Positions 51,635 through 60,962 of a stretch of 64,000 nucleotides of DNA are shown in pieces. Below the pieces are notes generated by a model. The model saw only the letters and a list, made by a program, of their open reading frames with translations. It was not told where the DNA came from and searched no databases. The position numbers and the translations under genes are program-made. Position 1 is the first letter of the stretch. Every line of letters starts with the position of its first letter. Source of the DNA: Methylobacterium persicinum (GTDB lineage: Bacteria > Pseudomonadota > Alphaproteobacteria > Rhizobiales > Beijerinckiaceae); the NCBI RefSeq assembly GCF_022179525.1, contig NZ_BPQX01000014.1, positions 1 through 64,000 of the forward strand, read 5' to 3'.

Positions 51635-53308
51635 CTGAGCATCTCGATCGGACGACGCATCCTCCTCGGCTTCTTTGCCGTCACGGCGGTGCTTGTGGCT
51701 CTGGGCATCTATGCCATCGGGCAGGTCGGGGCCGTGCGCGAAACGACCGACAGGATCGTGGCCAGGGATCTCCTGATCATGCGCCAGCTCGACGAGCTGG
51801 GGAACCAGACCCGCGACATGGGCGTGCTGCGGCGGGACTCGGTGATCGCCTCCCTTCTGAAGGCCCAGGGGCGGCAGTCCCGCGAAGCCGACATCCTCGC
51901 CAAATGGCGCAGCAACAGCGCCGTCTCCGACAAGCTCTTTGCGGACCTGCTGCGTGAAGCGGATCAGTTCCGGAAAGTCGCGATCTCCACGGATCGGGCG
52001 GCGACCTTCGACAAGCTGTTCACCGCCCTAGGCCAGGCCAACGACACTTATCGCCGGTATCGCGACAGTGGTGAGCGGCAGATCAACGCCGCCGCGGCCG
52101 GGGACATCCAGGTCGTCGAGGATGCCAACGACGATCTCGGCCGGCAATACGCGGCGACCACCGGAGCGGTCGAGCGGGCGCGCAACGCCCTCGACGAGAG
52201 CGTCTCGGTGGGCCAGCAGGCGGCGGCCGACATCTACGAGCGGTCCCGCCTCTCGATCATCTTCACCCTCCTCGCGGCCGTGTTGCTCGCCTTCCTCGTC
52301 ACCTACCTCGTGACCCGGGCCGTGGTGCGTCCGCTGAACACCGTGATGGCGTTCGTCGGGAAGGTCGGGGACGGTGACCTGACCGGGCGCCTGCGCCCCC
52401 TCGGCCAGGACGAGATCGCCCGGCTCGGGCGCACCCTCGACGGGATGGTCGAGAGCCTGTCGGACCTCGCCCGCACCAACCGCGCGGCCACCGCCGACCT
52501 CAACGCGGCGGCGGCCGAGATCCGCGCCTCGGCGCAGGAACAGGCGGCCTCCGTGGAGGAGCAGTTCGCCGCCGTGCAGGAGACGGCGGCCACCGTCGAT
52601 GAGATCACCCATTCCGGCGCGCAGATCTCCAAGCGCGCGAGCGAGGTGATCGCCACCGCTCAGGCCACGGCCAAGACCTCCCGCCAGGGCCTGCGGGCCG
52701 TCTCGGACACGGCCCAGGCCATGGACGCGATCCGCGAGCAGGCCGAGGCGGTGGCCGGCAACATCGTCAGCGTCTCGGAGAAGACCCAGGCGATCGGCGA
52801 GATCATCGAGAGCGTCAACGACATCTCTGAGCGGACCCACCTGCTGGCCCTGAACGCAGCCATCGAGGCGGCGGCCGCCGGCGAGAGCGGGCGCAGCTTC
52901 GCGGTGGTCGCCTCCGAGATGAAGCTTCTCGCGGACCAGGCGAAGGCCGCGACGGGGCAGGTGCGGACGATCCTCGGTGAGATCCAGCGGGGCATCAACA
53001 CCTCGGTGATGCTGACCGAGGAGGCGGTAAAGCGCTCCGCGGTGGGCAAGACCCGGTCCGACACGACCCAGCGCACCATCGAGGAGATCACCGCCCGGTT
53101 CGAGGAGAACGTCCAGACGTTCCAGCAGATCGTCGCTTCCACCAACCAGCAGCAGCTCGGCATCGAGCAGGTGATGGGCGCCCTGCAGAACATCCGCCAG
53201 GCCAGCCAGCAGACCGCCGCCGGCACCCGTCAGGTCGAGACTGCCTCCGCGAACATGACCGAGCTCGCCCAGGCCCTGATGGCCCTGGCGGAACGCTACC
53301 GGACCTGA
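51635..53308 (+). CDS. Methyl-accepting chemotaxis protein of the operon, probable CTG start
   Basis: A 557-residue receptor if read from CTG 51635. That start has GGAG eight bases upstream and gives SISIGRRILLGFFAVTAVLV, a complete first membrane helix with basic residues before it. The next standard start, GTG 51689, would cut the helix. A helical periplasmic domain (about 35-205), second membrane helix (about 205-228), HAMP (VVRPLNTVMAFV) and a signalling domain follow. The tip reads HLLALNAAIEAAAAGESG; the canonical Arg in AARAGE is Ala. No CheR-binding pentapeptide ends the protein. It has the place of WspA. Confidence 0.88.
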   Translation: MSISIGRRILLGFFAVTAVLVALGIYAIGQVGAVRETTDRIVARDLLIMRQLDELGNQTRDMGVLRRDSVIASLLKAQGRQSREADILAKWRSNSAVSDKLFADLLREADQFRKVAISTDRAATFDKLFTALGQANDTYRRYRDSGERQINAAAAGDIQVVEDANDDLGRQYAATTGAVERARNALDESVSVGQQAAADIYERSRLSIIFTLLAAVLLAFLVTYLVTRAVVRPLNTVMAFVGKVGDGDLTGRLRPLGQDEIARLGRTLDGMVESLSDLARTNRAATADLNAAAAEIRASAQEQAASVEEQFAAVQETAATVDEITHSGAQISKRASEVIATAQATAKTSRQGLRAVSDTAQAMDAIREQAEAVAGNIVSVSEKTQAIGEIIESVNDISERTHLLALNAAIEAAAAGESGRSFAVVASEMKLLADQAKAATGQVRTILGEIQRGINTSVMLTEEAVKRSAVGKTRSDTTQRTIEEITARFEENVQTFQQIVASTNQQQLGIEQVMGALQNIRQASQQTAAGTRQVETASANMTELAQALMALAERYRT

Positions 53309-53320
53309 GCGCCGCGACCC

Positions 53321-55588
53321 GTGGCGACCGATATCCGACAGCTCCTGCTCGCGGCCTTCGATGTCGAGCACCGGGAGCACGTCGCCGCGATCCGGGCGGC
53401 CCTGCGCGCCGACGCGCCCGACTGGAACGACGTGTTCCGCCGGGCGCATAGCCTGAAGGGGGCCTCCCGCGCCGTCGACCTCCCGCCCGTCGAGGCGGTG
53501 TCCCATCGCCTCGAAACCCTGTTCGAGCGGGTCCGGACCGGGGTGACCGCCCTCGACCGGGAGGCCACCTCGGCCGTGGAACTCGCCCTCGACCGGATCG
53601 AGTCCTACGTCGCCGGGCTCGAGGACGGGGCCGGCTGCGACATGCCGGGCGATGCCCTCGATGCCCTCGGGCGACTCCTGGGGCAGCCGGGGGGCGAGCC
53701 CTCCGCCGCCCCACCCGCGCCCCAATCACCACCCGCGCCGCCCGCCCCCGAGCCCGTCCCTGCGCCCCCGCCGGTCCAGGCCACGCAGGACCCTTCCCCG
53801 GTGCCATCGCCCCCCGCGGCCGCGGCGAAGCGCAGCGGGGACCGTGCGCCCGAGGGGCAGGAGCCGGCCTCCTTCCTCAGGGTTCCTGCAGAGACCGTCG
53901 CCGCCCTCCAGCGGGCGAGCGCCGACCTGTCCACGACCCTTGCCGGGAAGGCCTCGGCCGCCGAGGGGATGGGGCGCCTCGCCGCCGCCCTGCATGATCT
54001 ACAGGCCCAGGCCGAAGCGCTCGAATCGGTCCAGGCCGGTCCGGGGATCCGCGCCCTCACGGCGGGCCTCGCCGGCCTCGCCAGGGAGGCGGCCGACCAT
54101 GCCAGGCGGCAGGCGGCCTCCCTCAACGCCGTCGAGGGTGCGGCGGCGCGGGTGCAAACCGAGACGGAGCGCCTCGCCCTCGTGCCCGCCGAGACGGTGC
54201 TGGGACCCCTCGCCCGCACCATCCGGGAGACGGCCCGGGAGCAGGGCCGGGAGGTGGACTTCGCCGTGACCGGCCTCGACCTGCCGGTGGAACGGGCGAC
54301 CCTCCAAGCGCTCAAGGACCCCCTCCTCCACGCCCTGCGCAACACCCTGAGTCACGGCTGGCAGCCGCCCGAGGTCCGCCGGGCCGAGGGTAAGCCGGAG
54401 CCGCTCGGGCTCGCCCTGGAAGTCGCTCTGCGCGGCGGCCGACTGCGGGTGGCGGTCCACGACGACGGGCCGGGGCCGAACCTCGCCCGGATCGAGGCGA
54501 CCGCCCGGGACCGGGGGCTCCTGCCCCTGGACTCCGCGGCCGACCCCGAGACGCTCCTGCGCCTCGTGTTCGAGCCCGGCTTCTCCACGGCGGAGTCCAT
54601 CGACACCCTCTCGGGCCGGGGCTACGGCCTTTCGGTGGCCGCCGACGCCGCCCGGTCGCTCCAGGGCAGCGTGCGCCTGGAGCCGCGCAACCCCACCGGC
54701 ACGACCCTGGCGTTCAGCCTCCCGCTCTCGGCCGCGCGCCGCAGCCTGCTCCTCGTGGAGGCCGGCGGCCACACCTGCGCCCTGCCCTCATCCGCCGTCG
54801 AGCGGCTGATCCGCCTCCCCCGTGCAGCCCTGTCCCAGACCCTGGGCCGGACCGTGATCCCGCCGGACGGGCCGGACGGGAGCGCCCTGCCCGTGGCCGA
54901 CCTCGCCGGGATGCTCGGTGCGTCGCCGAACCCCGATGCCGCCCGCCTGACGGCCATCGTCCTCCGGGCGGAGGGCGGCCGGGTCGCCATCGCCGTCGAT
55001 GGTCTGAGCGACGTGCGCTCCCTGCTCGTCCTCCCCGCGCCGGAGGTCGGCGGCGACGGCGACCTTATCGCAGGAACCGCGATCCTGCCCGGGGACCGCC
55101 CGGTCCTCGTCCTCGATCCCGACGGGCTCGCCGCGAGGGCCGGCGCCGCTGGAACCCTCGGGCGGGCGCCACGTTCGGACCCGGATATGGCGCCGACGAA
55201 CCGGACGCGCCGCGATGCGAGCGCGACCGTCCTCGTCGTGGACGACTCGATCACCACGCGTACCTTGGAGAAGGGCATCTTGGAGGCGGCAGGCTACCGG
55301 GTCGTCGTCTGCGTCGACGGGCAGGATGCGCTCGACCGGTTGAGGGCGGAGATCGAACCCGTCGATCTCGTCCTCGCCGACGTCGAGATGCCTCGCCTCG
55401 ACGGCTTCGGCCTGCTGAAGGCCCTGCGCGCCGACGAGCGGTTCGCCCGCCTCCCCACCGTGCTGATGACCTCGCGGGGCGATCCCGAGGACGTGGCCCG
55501 GGGTCTCGACCTCGGCGCCGACGCCTACCTGACCAAGCAGGCGTTCGATCAGCGCAAGCTCCTCGAGACCATCGGGCAGCTGCTGTGA
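53321..55588 (+). CDS. CheA-REC hybrid kinase (WspE/FrzE type)
   Basis: A 755-residue CheA fusion. The Hpt domain has phospho-acceptor His43 in RRAHSLKGAS. A Pro-rich linker (about residues 125-180) replaces a CheY-binding P2 domain. The dimerisation region, HATPase (LLHALRNTLSHG, HDDGPGPN and GRGYGLSVAADAA), a CheW-like regulatory domain (about 470-610) and a C-terminal receiver (LVVDDSITTRTLEKGILEAA, then DLVLADVEMPRLDGFG) follow. The start is GTG 53321. With its own REC it can phosphorylate itself and partners such as CheB or the downstream receivers. There is no separate cheY. Confidence 0.93.
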   Translation: MATDIRQLLLAAFDVEHREHVAAIRAALRADAPDWNDVFRRAHSLKGASRAVDLPPVEAVSHRLETLFERVRTGVTALDREATSAVELALDRIESYVAGLEDGAGCDMPGDALDALGRLLGQPGGEPSAAPPAPQSPPAPPAPEPVPAPPPVQATQDPSPVPSPPAAAAKRSGDRAPEGQEPASFLRVPAETVAALQRASADLSTTLAGKASAAEGMGRLAAALHDLQAQAEALESVQAGPGIRALTAGLAGLAREAADHARRQAASLNAVEGAAARVQTETERLALVPAETVLGPLARTIRETAREQGREVDFAVTGLDLPVERATLQALKDPLLHALRNTLSHGWQPPEVRRAEGKPEPLGLALEVALRGGRLRVAVHDDGPGPNLARIEATARDRGLLPLDSAADPETLLRLVFEPGFSTAESIDTLSGRGYGLSVAADAARSLQGSVRLEPRNPTGTTLAFSLPLSAARRSLLLVEAGGHTCALPSSAVERLIRLPRAALSQTLGRTVIPPDGPDGSALPVADLAGMLGASPNPDAARLTAIVLRAEGGRVAIAVDGLSDVRSLLVLPAPEVGGDGDLIAGTAILPGDRPVLVLDPDGLAARAGAAGTLGRAPRSDPDMAPTNRTRRDASATVLVVDDSITTRTLEKGILEAAGYRVVVCVDGQDALDRLRAEIEPVDLVLADVEMPRLDGFGLLKALRADERFARLPTVLMTSRGDPEDVARGLDLGADAYLTKQAFDQRKLLETIGQLL

Positions 55589-55730
55589 CCGGTCCCGTCC
55601 AAATTCCGTCCGCGCGCACGCCGGGAGGCGAGCCCGGGCGCAGAGCCATGTCCGGCCCCGGCGCCGCCGGACGGCGTCGTGCCGCCCACGGCGGCTTTTG
55701 CCGGAGACAGAACCCCCTGGGAGGCAGGCC

Positions 55731-56798
55731 GTGAGCGCCGTTCGGGTGATGATCGTCGAGGACAGCCTCGTCGTGCGGGAGTTGCTTCGGTACATCGTCT
55801 CGCGCGATCCCCGCCTCGAACTCGTCGCGGCGGTGGCCTCCGGCGAAGAGGCCCTGGCGGCCATCGCCGGGGCGCGCCCCGACGTGATCTCCATGGACAT
55901 CCGCCTGCCCGGGATCGACGGGCTGGAGACGACCCGGCGGATCATGGCCGAGCGCCCGACGCCCATCGTCGTGGTGGCCGATGCGGTGGAGGATTCCTCC
56001 CTCCACATCTCCATGAACGCCCTGCGGGCCGGCGCCCTCTCCGTCGTGGAGAAGCCCGTGGCCACCACCCATGCGGGCTATGAGGCCGTCGCCGGCGAGA
56101 TCTGCACCCAGTTGCGGATCATGGCCCAGGTCCCGGTGATCCGGCGGCGGCCGATCGGCTCCGAGTGGGCCGGCCGGAGCGCCCCCGCCGCGCCGCCTCC
56201 GCCGGTCCCGGCCTTCGGCCAGACGGCGAGCGTGCTCGGCATTGCCGCCTCCACGGGCGGCCCTCCGGCGCTCGCCAAGGTGATCGGCGCTCTGCCGGAA
56301 AACTTCTCCCTTCCCGTGCTGCTGGTGCAGCACATGGGCCCCGCCTTCATGGAAGGCTTCGCGGCGTGGCTCGACAGCGTCGTCGCCCTGCCCGTGGCCC
56401 TCGCCCGCGATGGGCAGCGGGCGGAAGCCGGCCACGTCTACGTCGCCCCCGGCGACCGACATCTCGAACTCGGGTCGAACCTCGTGATGCGGGTCGTCGA
56501 GACGCCGCCCGTCTCGGGCCAGCGCCCGGCCGCGACCGTCCTGTTCCGCTCCATCGCCCGCCAGGCGGGGGCGTCGGCTATCGGCGTGCTCCTGACCGGC
56601 ATGGGCGAGGACGGCGCAGCCGGCCTCGCCGACATGCACGCCGCCGGGGCCCAGACCGTGGCCGAGCACGAGAGCACGGCGGTCGTCTACGGCATGCCCG
56701 CGGCGGCGGTGCGCCTCGGGGCGGCCCGGGCGGTCCTTCCCCTGGACCAAGTGGCGGGGCACGTGATGCGCCTTGCCATGCCGGGGGCGGTGCCGTGA
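55731..56798 (+). CDS. CheB methylesterase/glutamine deamidase (WspF-type)
   Basis: A 355-residue CheB. The receiver domain has Asp56 in ISMDIRLPGIDG. A Pro-rich linker (about residues 140-160) leads to the esterase domain with Ser in IAASTGGPPAL, His in VQHMGPAF and Asp in GMGEDGAAGL, all intact. It demethylates the receptor for adaptation. The start is GTG 55731 with GGGAGG upstream. The 142-bp gap after cheA holds no gene. The following kinase gene starts at GTG within the cheB stop (GTGA). Confidence 0.94.
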   Translation: MSAVRVMIVEDSLVVRELLRYIVSRDPRLELVAAVASGEEALAAIAGARPDVISMDIRLPGIDGLETTRRIMAERPTPIVVVADAVEDSSLHISMNALRAGALSVVEKPVATTHAGYEAVAGEICTQLRIMAQVPVIRRRPIGSEWAGRSAPAAPPPPVPAFGQTASVLGIAASTGGPPALAKVIGALPENFSLPVLLVQHMGPAFMEGFAAWLDSVVALPVALARDGQRAEAGHVYVAPGDRHLELGSNLVMRVVETPPVSGQRPAATVLFRSIARQAGASAIGVLLTGMGEDGAAGLADMHAAGAQTVAEHESTAVVYGMPAAAVRLGAARAVLPLDQVAGHVMRLAMPGAVP

Positions 56799-58504
56799 GC
56801 CTCACCCCGGCGGGAGAGCCGGCCCGGATCCTCCTCGTGGAGGATTCCGAGACCCAGGCCCTCGAATTGCGGCTGTTCCTCGAGTCCCACGGCTTTTCCG
56901 TCTCGCGCTGCGCCAGCGCCGAAACCGCCCTCGACGCCCTGAACGAGGCGCAGCCCGATCTGGTCGTTGCCGATTACCACCTGCCGGGAATGAACGGCGA
57001 CGAACTGATCCGGCAGATGCGCCTGTCGCTCCGCACCCGGGCCCTGCCGGTGCTGATGCTCACGGGCGGCAACGGCGGCGAGCGCCAGGGCCTCGAGAGC
57101 GGGGCCGACGCCTACCTTCCGAAATCCGCCGACCGGGACCTGATGATCCTGCGGATCCGCGCCCTCCTGCGGGAGCGCCGGGCCGGGGGCGACGACAACC
57201 CCGGCGCCGCCGCCTTCCGCCGGGGGCGGATCCTCGTCATCGACGCCAGCGCCACCTACCGCACCTTCCTGGCGGGACTCCTGGGGCAGGACGGGCATCA
57301 GGTCGCCGTGGCCGAGGGGGCGGCGGCGGCGCTTGCCGCCCTCGACGAGAGGGACGGTGCCTTCGACTGTGTGACCCTCGACCTGCTGGGGCACGACTAC
57401 GACGGCCTCGCTTTGTGCAAGGAGATCGACCGCCGCCGCGAGGGCGCGGCGGGGGCGGGATTCCACCTCGTCGCCATCTCCGGCAGCAACCCGGCCAAGG
57501 ATTTCCTCGTCCAGGCCTTCGCGGCCGGGGCGGATGACGTCGTGTCGAAGACCGATGCCGAGGTGCTGGCCCTGCGGGTGCGGGGTTTCGTCCGCCGCCG
57601 GCTCCTGGAGGAGGACGACCGGCGCATCGCCGGGGAGTTCGGCCAGCGTGAGCGGGCCGTCGAGCGCGCCCGGGCCGAGGCGGAGGCGGCGGAGGCGCGG
57701 GCGAGCCTCGCCGACGCCCTGGAACGGGCGAACCGCGACCTCGCCGACGCTAACCGCCGGCTCACGGACGCCCAGGCAAAGCTCGTTCAGGCCGCCAAGA
57801 TGGCCTCGCTCGGCGAGTTGGTGGCCGGCATCGCCCACGAGATCAACAATCCCCTGGCCTTCATCCTGGCCCACCAGGGCACCGTCGAGCGGATCCTCGG
57901 CGAGTTGCCCGGGGCCGGGCCGGATGTCGCGCCCCGCTCCATCGAGAAGGCCCGCAGCCGGATCGGGGCGATGCGCCTCGGCCTCACGCGGATTCAGGAG
58001 CTCGTGCTCAACCTGCGCAAGTTCTCGCGCCTCGACGAGGGCGAGCGGGCGCTCGTCAACGTGCCGGAGGCGATCGAGACCGTGCTGGCGCTGATCCAGC
58101 ATAAGCTCGGCGACCGGATCGCCGTGGAACGCACCTTCTCTGGCCGGCCGGAGATCCATTGCACCCCCGCCCTCCTCAATCAGGTGGTGATGAACATCCT
58201 CGGCAACGCGGCGGATGCCATGCCGGAGGGTGGCACGATCCGGGTGACGACCCAATCTACGGAGGCCGGTGACGAGATCCGGATCAGCGATACCGGGCCG
58301 GGCATACCCGAGCCACTGCGCGAAAAGATCTTCGAACCCTTCTTCACAACGAAGCCCGTCGGGGCCGGTACGGGGCTCGGTCTCGCGATTGCCTACAGCG
58401 TCGTTCAGGCGCATAGCGGATCGCTTACCGTGGAGACGGCCCCGGGTGGAGGTGCCTGCTTCGTGATAGGGATCCCGCGGCAGGCGGCGCAGGCGCATGA
58501 GTGA
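56795..58504 (+). CDS. REC-REC-histidine kinase at the WspR position
   Basis: A 569-residue cytoplasmic protein. A first receiver domain has Asp60 in [13 protein letters not shown] second, more diverged receiver follows (about residues 145-270; Asp in [11 protein letters not shown], but the usual acidic pair before it is Asp-Ala). A coiled linker precedes the kinase core (about 320-569): phospho-acceptor His in [36 protein letters not shown] and [10 protein letters not shown]. CheA of this operon could phosphorylate its receivers and so control its kinase; this is inference from position. Its start overlaps cheB by GTGA. Confidence 0.9.
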   Translation: MSLTPAGEPARILLVEDSETQALELRLFLESHGFSVSRCASAETALDALNEAQPDLVVADYHLPGMNGDELIRQMRLSLRTRALPVLMLTGGNGGERQGLESGADAYLPKSADRDLMILRIRALLRERRAGGDDNPGAAAFRRGRILVIDASATYRTFLAGLLGQDGHQVAVAEGAAAALAALDERDGAFDCVTLDLLGHDYDGLALCKEIDRRREGAAGAGFHLVAISGSNPAKDFLVQAFAAGADDVVSKTDAEVLALRVRGFVRRRLLEEDDRRIAGEFGQRERAVERARAEAEAAEARASLADALERANRDLADANRRLTDAQAKLVQAAKMASLGELVAGIAHEINNPLAFILAHQGTVERILGELPGAGPDVAPRSIEKARSRIGAMRLGLTRIQELVLNLRKFSRLDEGERALVNVPEAIETVLALIQHKLGDRIAVERTFSGRPEIHCTPALLNQVVMNILGNAADAMPEGGTIRVTTQSTEAGDEIRISDTGPGIPEPLREKIFEPFFTTKPVGAGTGLGLAIAYSVVQAHSGSLTVETAPGGGACFVIGIPRQAAQAHE

Positions 58505-60389
58505 AGTGGGGGTTGGCACGGCGGCGCGATCGGGCACCATCCTGGCCGTCGACGACGAGCCGGACATCCTGATCGCCCTGGAGGACCTGTTCGAGGACAG
58601 CTACCGCGTCCTGACGGCGAGCAGGCCCGCCGACGCCCTGGAAATCCTCCGGGCCGAGCCGGACATCGCGGTCATCGTCTCCGACCAGCGGATGCCGGGC
58701 CTCACCGGAGACGCCCTGCTCGCCGAGGCCCGCGCCTTCCACGACGCCCAGGCGATCCTGCTCACCGGCTATGCCGATATCACCGCCGTGATCGCCGCCC
58801 TCAACCGCGGCGGCATCGTCGGCTACGTCACCAAGCCCTGGGATCCCGGCATCCTGCGGGGCACCGTCGCCCAGGCCTTCGAGCGCCACCGCCTCGGCCG
58901 CGACCTCGCCACCGAACGGGCGCTCCTGCGCGGCCTCCTCGACCACGCCGCCGACGCCATCAGCTTCAAGGATGCGGAGGGACGCTTCGTCCGCCTGAAC
59001 TCCCGCAAGGCAGCGCTGCTGGGCCGGGACCTGTCCGACTGCCTGGGCCTCAAGGAGGCCGACCTGCCCGACCCGCGGGCGCAGGCGGCGGCCGAGGCCG
59101 ACGCCGACGCGATCCGGGCCGGCGGGGTCGCCGAAGCCCTCCTCGGCGAGGGCCTGCCCGGCGCCGAGCGCTGGAGCCATTTCACCCGGGTGCCGATCCG
59201 CGATGCCGCCGGCGCGGTCTCGCACCTCGCGATCATCGAGCGGGACGTCACCGAGCAGAAGAGCCTTGAGGCGCGTCTGCGCCAATCGGACAAGATGCAG
59301 GCGCTGGGCACCCTGGCCGGCGGGATCGCCCACGATTTCAACAACCTGCTGACCGCCATCCTCGGAAGCCTCGAACTGGTGGGTCCCAAGGTCGCCGATC
59401 TGCCGCGGGTGCAGCGCCTGATCGAGAATGCCCGGGGGGCGGCCGAGCGCGGCGCCTCCCTCACCAAGCGCCTCCTCAGCTTCAGCCGCGCCCACGACCT
59501 CCAGGCCCGGGCGACCGACGTGAACGCCCTCATCGGCGGCATGAGCGAGCTGTTCCGCAGCAGCCTCGGGGGGATCGTCACCGTGCGCACGGAGCTGGTG
59601 GCCGGCCTGCCCGCCGCCCAGGTTGATCCCGACCAGCTCGAACTGGCGGTGCTCAACCTGTGCATCAACGCCCGGGACGCCATGCCCGAGGGCGGCGCGA
59701 TCACCATCGCCACCCGCAGCATGACGATCGCGGGTGATCCGGAAATCGCCGACGGCGAATATTGCGGCATCCGGGTCACCGACGAGGGCGTCGGCATCCC
59801 GGAGGAGATCCTGCGGCGGGTCTGCGAGCCGTTCTTCACCACCAAGGCGGTGGGTCAGGGCACGGGGCTCGGCCTCGCGATGGTGTTCGGCCTCGTCCAG
59901 CAATCGAAGGGGCGTCTCTCCATCGAGAGCGAGGTCGGCCGGGGGACCTGCGTCGAGCTGGCCCTGCCCTTCGCCGCGGGGGTGCCCAAGGAAGCTCCCC
60001 AGGGCGCGGCCGCGCCACCCGCGGCCTTGCGCCCCGCCCGCATCCTCGTGGTCGACGACGACCCGGAGGTGCGCCACGTGACCGCGTCGTTCCTGGCCGG
60101 GTTCGGCTATGCCGAGACCGAGGCCGGCAACGGTCTTGCCGCCCTCGACCTGCTCCAGCAGGAGCGCTTCGACCTCGTGGTGGCCGATCTCGCCATGCCG
60201 GGGATGAGCGGCGTCGAACTGGCGTCCGAAGTGAAGACCCGCGTCCCGGGCCTGCCGGTCCTGATCCTCACCGGCCACGCCGACGCGATGCAGATCCCGG
60301 CGGACCTGCCGGTCCTGGCCAAGCCCTTCCGCTCGGCCGACCTCGCTACGCGGGTGCTCGACCTCCTCGGTCCCGGCCACGCGGGCTGA
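58497..60389 (+). CDS. REC-PAS-histidine kinase-REC hybrid
   Basis: A 630-residue hybrid kinase. The N-terminal receiver (Asp63 in VSDQRMPGLTG, and GYVTKPWDP) resembles the RpfG/HydG-like RECs of two-stage systems. A PAS domain (about 145-255, IERDVTEQK) is next. HisKA/HATPase follow: His in LAGGIAHDFNNLLTAI, NLCINARDAMPEGG, GTGLGLAMV. A C-terminal receiver ends the protein (LVVADLAMPGMSG). It overlaps the previous kinase gene by 8 bp and ends the operon. No diguanylate cyclase or DNA-binding output is in the operon. Confidence 0.92.
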   Translation: MSEVGVGTAARSGTILAVDDEPDILIALEDLFEDSYRVLTASRPADALEILRAEPDIAVIVSDQRMPGLTGDALLAEARAFHDAQAILLTGYADITAVIAALNRGGIVGYVTKPWDPGILRGTVAQAFERHRLGRDLATERALLRGLLDHAADAISFKDAEGRFVRLNSRKAALLGRDLSDCLGLKEADLPDPRAQAAAEADADAIRAGGVAEALLGEGLPGAERWSHFTRVPIRDAAGAVSHLAIIERDVTEQKSLEARLRQSDKMQALGTLAGGIAHDFNNLLTAILGSLELVGPKVADLPRVQRLIENARGAAERGASLTKRLLSFSRAHDLQARATDVNALIGGMSELFRSSLGGIVTVRTELVAGLPAAQVDPDQLELAVLNLCINARDAMPEGGAITIATRSMTIAGDPEIADGEYCGIRVTDEGVGIPEEILRRVCEPFFTTKAVGQGTGLGLAMVFGLVQQSKGRLSIESEVGRGTCVELALPFAAGVPKEAPQGAAAPPAALRPARILVVDDDPEVRHVTASFLAGFGYAETEAGNGLAALDLLQQERFDLVVADLAMPGMSGVELASEVKTRVPGLPVLILTGHADAMQIPADLPVLAKPFRSADLATRVLDLLGPGHAG

Positions 60390-60398
60390 TTACGGCAG

Positions 60399-60594
60399 CC
60401 CCTCTCCCCGCCTGCGGGGAGAGGGGGGCGACGACCTTGTCGTCGGCGCGGCGAGGCGGCAGCCGACAGTGAGGGGGCGTGCCGGAGGAGCCCTGTCCGG
60501 CGCGCCCCCTCACCACCGCTCCGGCTTTGCCTGCGCTTCCCCCGGACACGACAAGGTGTCCGGGGGCCTCTCCCCGCAAGCGGGGAGAGGGGGG
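60399..60594. repeat. Composite palindromic element of about 196 bp
   Basis: Two CCCCTCTCCCCGC...GCGGGGAGAGGGG hairpins, one at each end, enclose further dyads: ACGACcttGTCGT near 60432, GCCGGAGGAGCCCTGTCCGGC near 60480 and CCCCCGGACA...TGTCCGGGGG near 60541-60565. It fills the gap after the chemosensory operon. A single hairpin of the same sequence is at 20944-20971. No open frame is present. Confidence 0.75.
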
Positions 60595-60620
60595 GCGGCC
60601 CTTCTTCGCTGACCCGGTCC

Positions 60621-60821
60621 TCAGCGGTTGGCCGGAGCCCCTGGATTGGCCGGTGCAGGCGCGCCCGGGGCGGGCGTGACTGGAGGCGTGGGGGCCGTGG
60701 AAGCCGGCGGCGGGGTCGGCGCGGCCGGCGGCGGCGGGGGCTTGGGCGTTTCGGCCTTCTGGTCGTTGCAGCCGGCGAGCAGCAGGAGGCCGGCGAAGGG
60801 CAAGAGCGTGCGGAACTTCAT
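60621..60821 (-). CDS. Small proline-rich lipoprotein
   Basis: A 66-residue protein. The signal MKFRTLLPFAGLLLLAGC ends in a lipobox LLAGC with Cys18, so it is probably a lipoprotein. The rest is almost only Pro, Ala, Thr and Gly (KPPPPPAAPTPPPASTAP and onward), a likely flexible spacer across the periplasm. The ribosome site GAGGAG precedes ATG 60821. It is divergent from recF. Function is unknown. It is too small and simple to be placed in a family. Confidence 0.75.
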   Translation of the reverse strand: MKFRTLLPFAGLLLLAGCNDQKAETPKPPPPPAAPTPPPASTAPTPPVTPAPGAPAPANPGAPANR

Positions 60822-60962
60822 GGCGGAGTCTCCTCGGTCCTCCGAAACGCGCCGGAACCGGAGAGGGTTCGCCCCGCCGGTCGCATTGGCGATCCCGCGC
60901 GCAGCCGTTACAGCGGTCGTCATCCCCCGCAGGACCCTCGAGCCGGCCCCGAACACAGCCGC

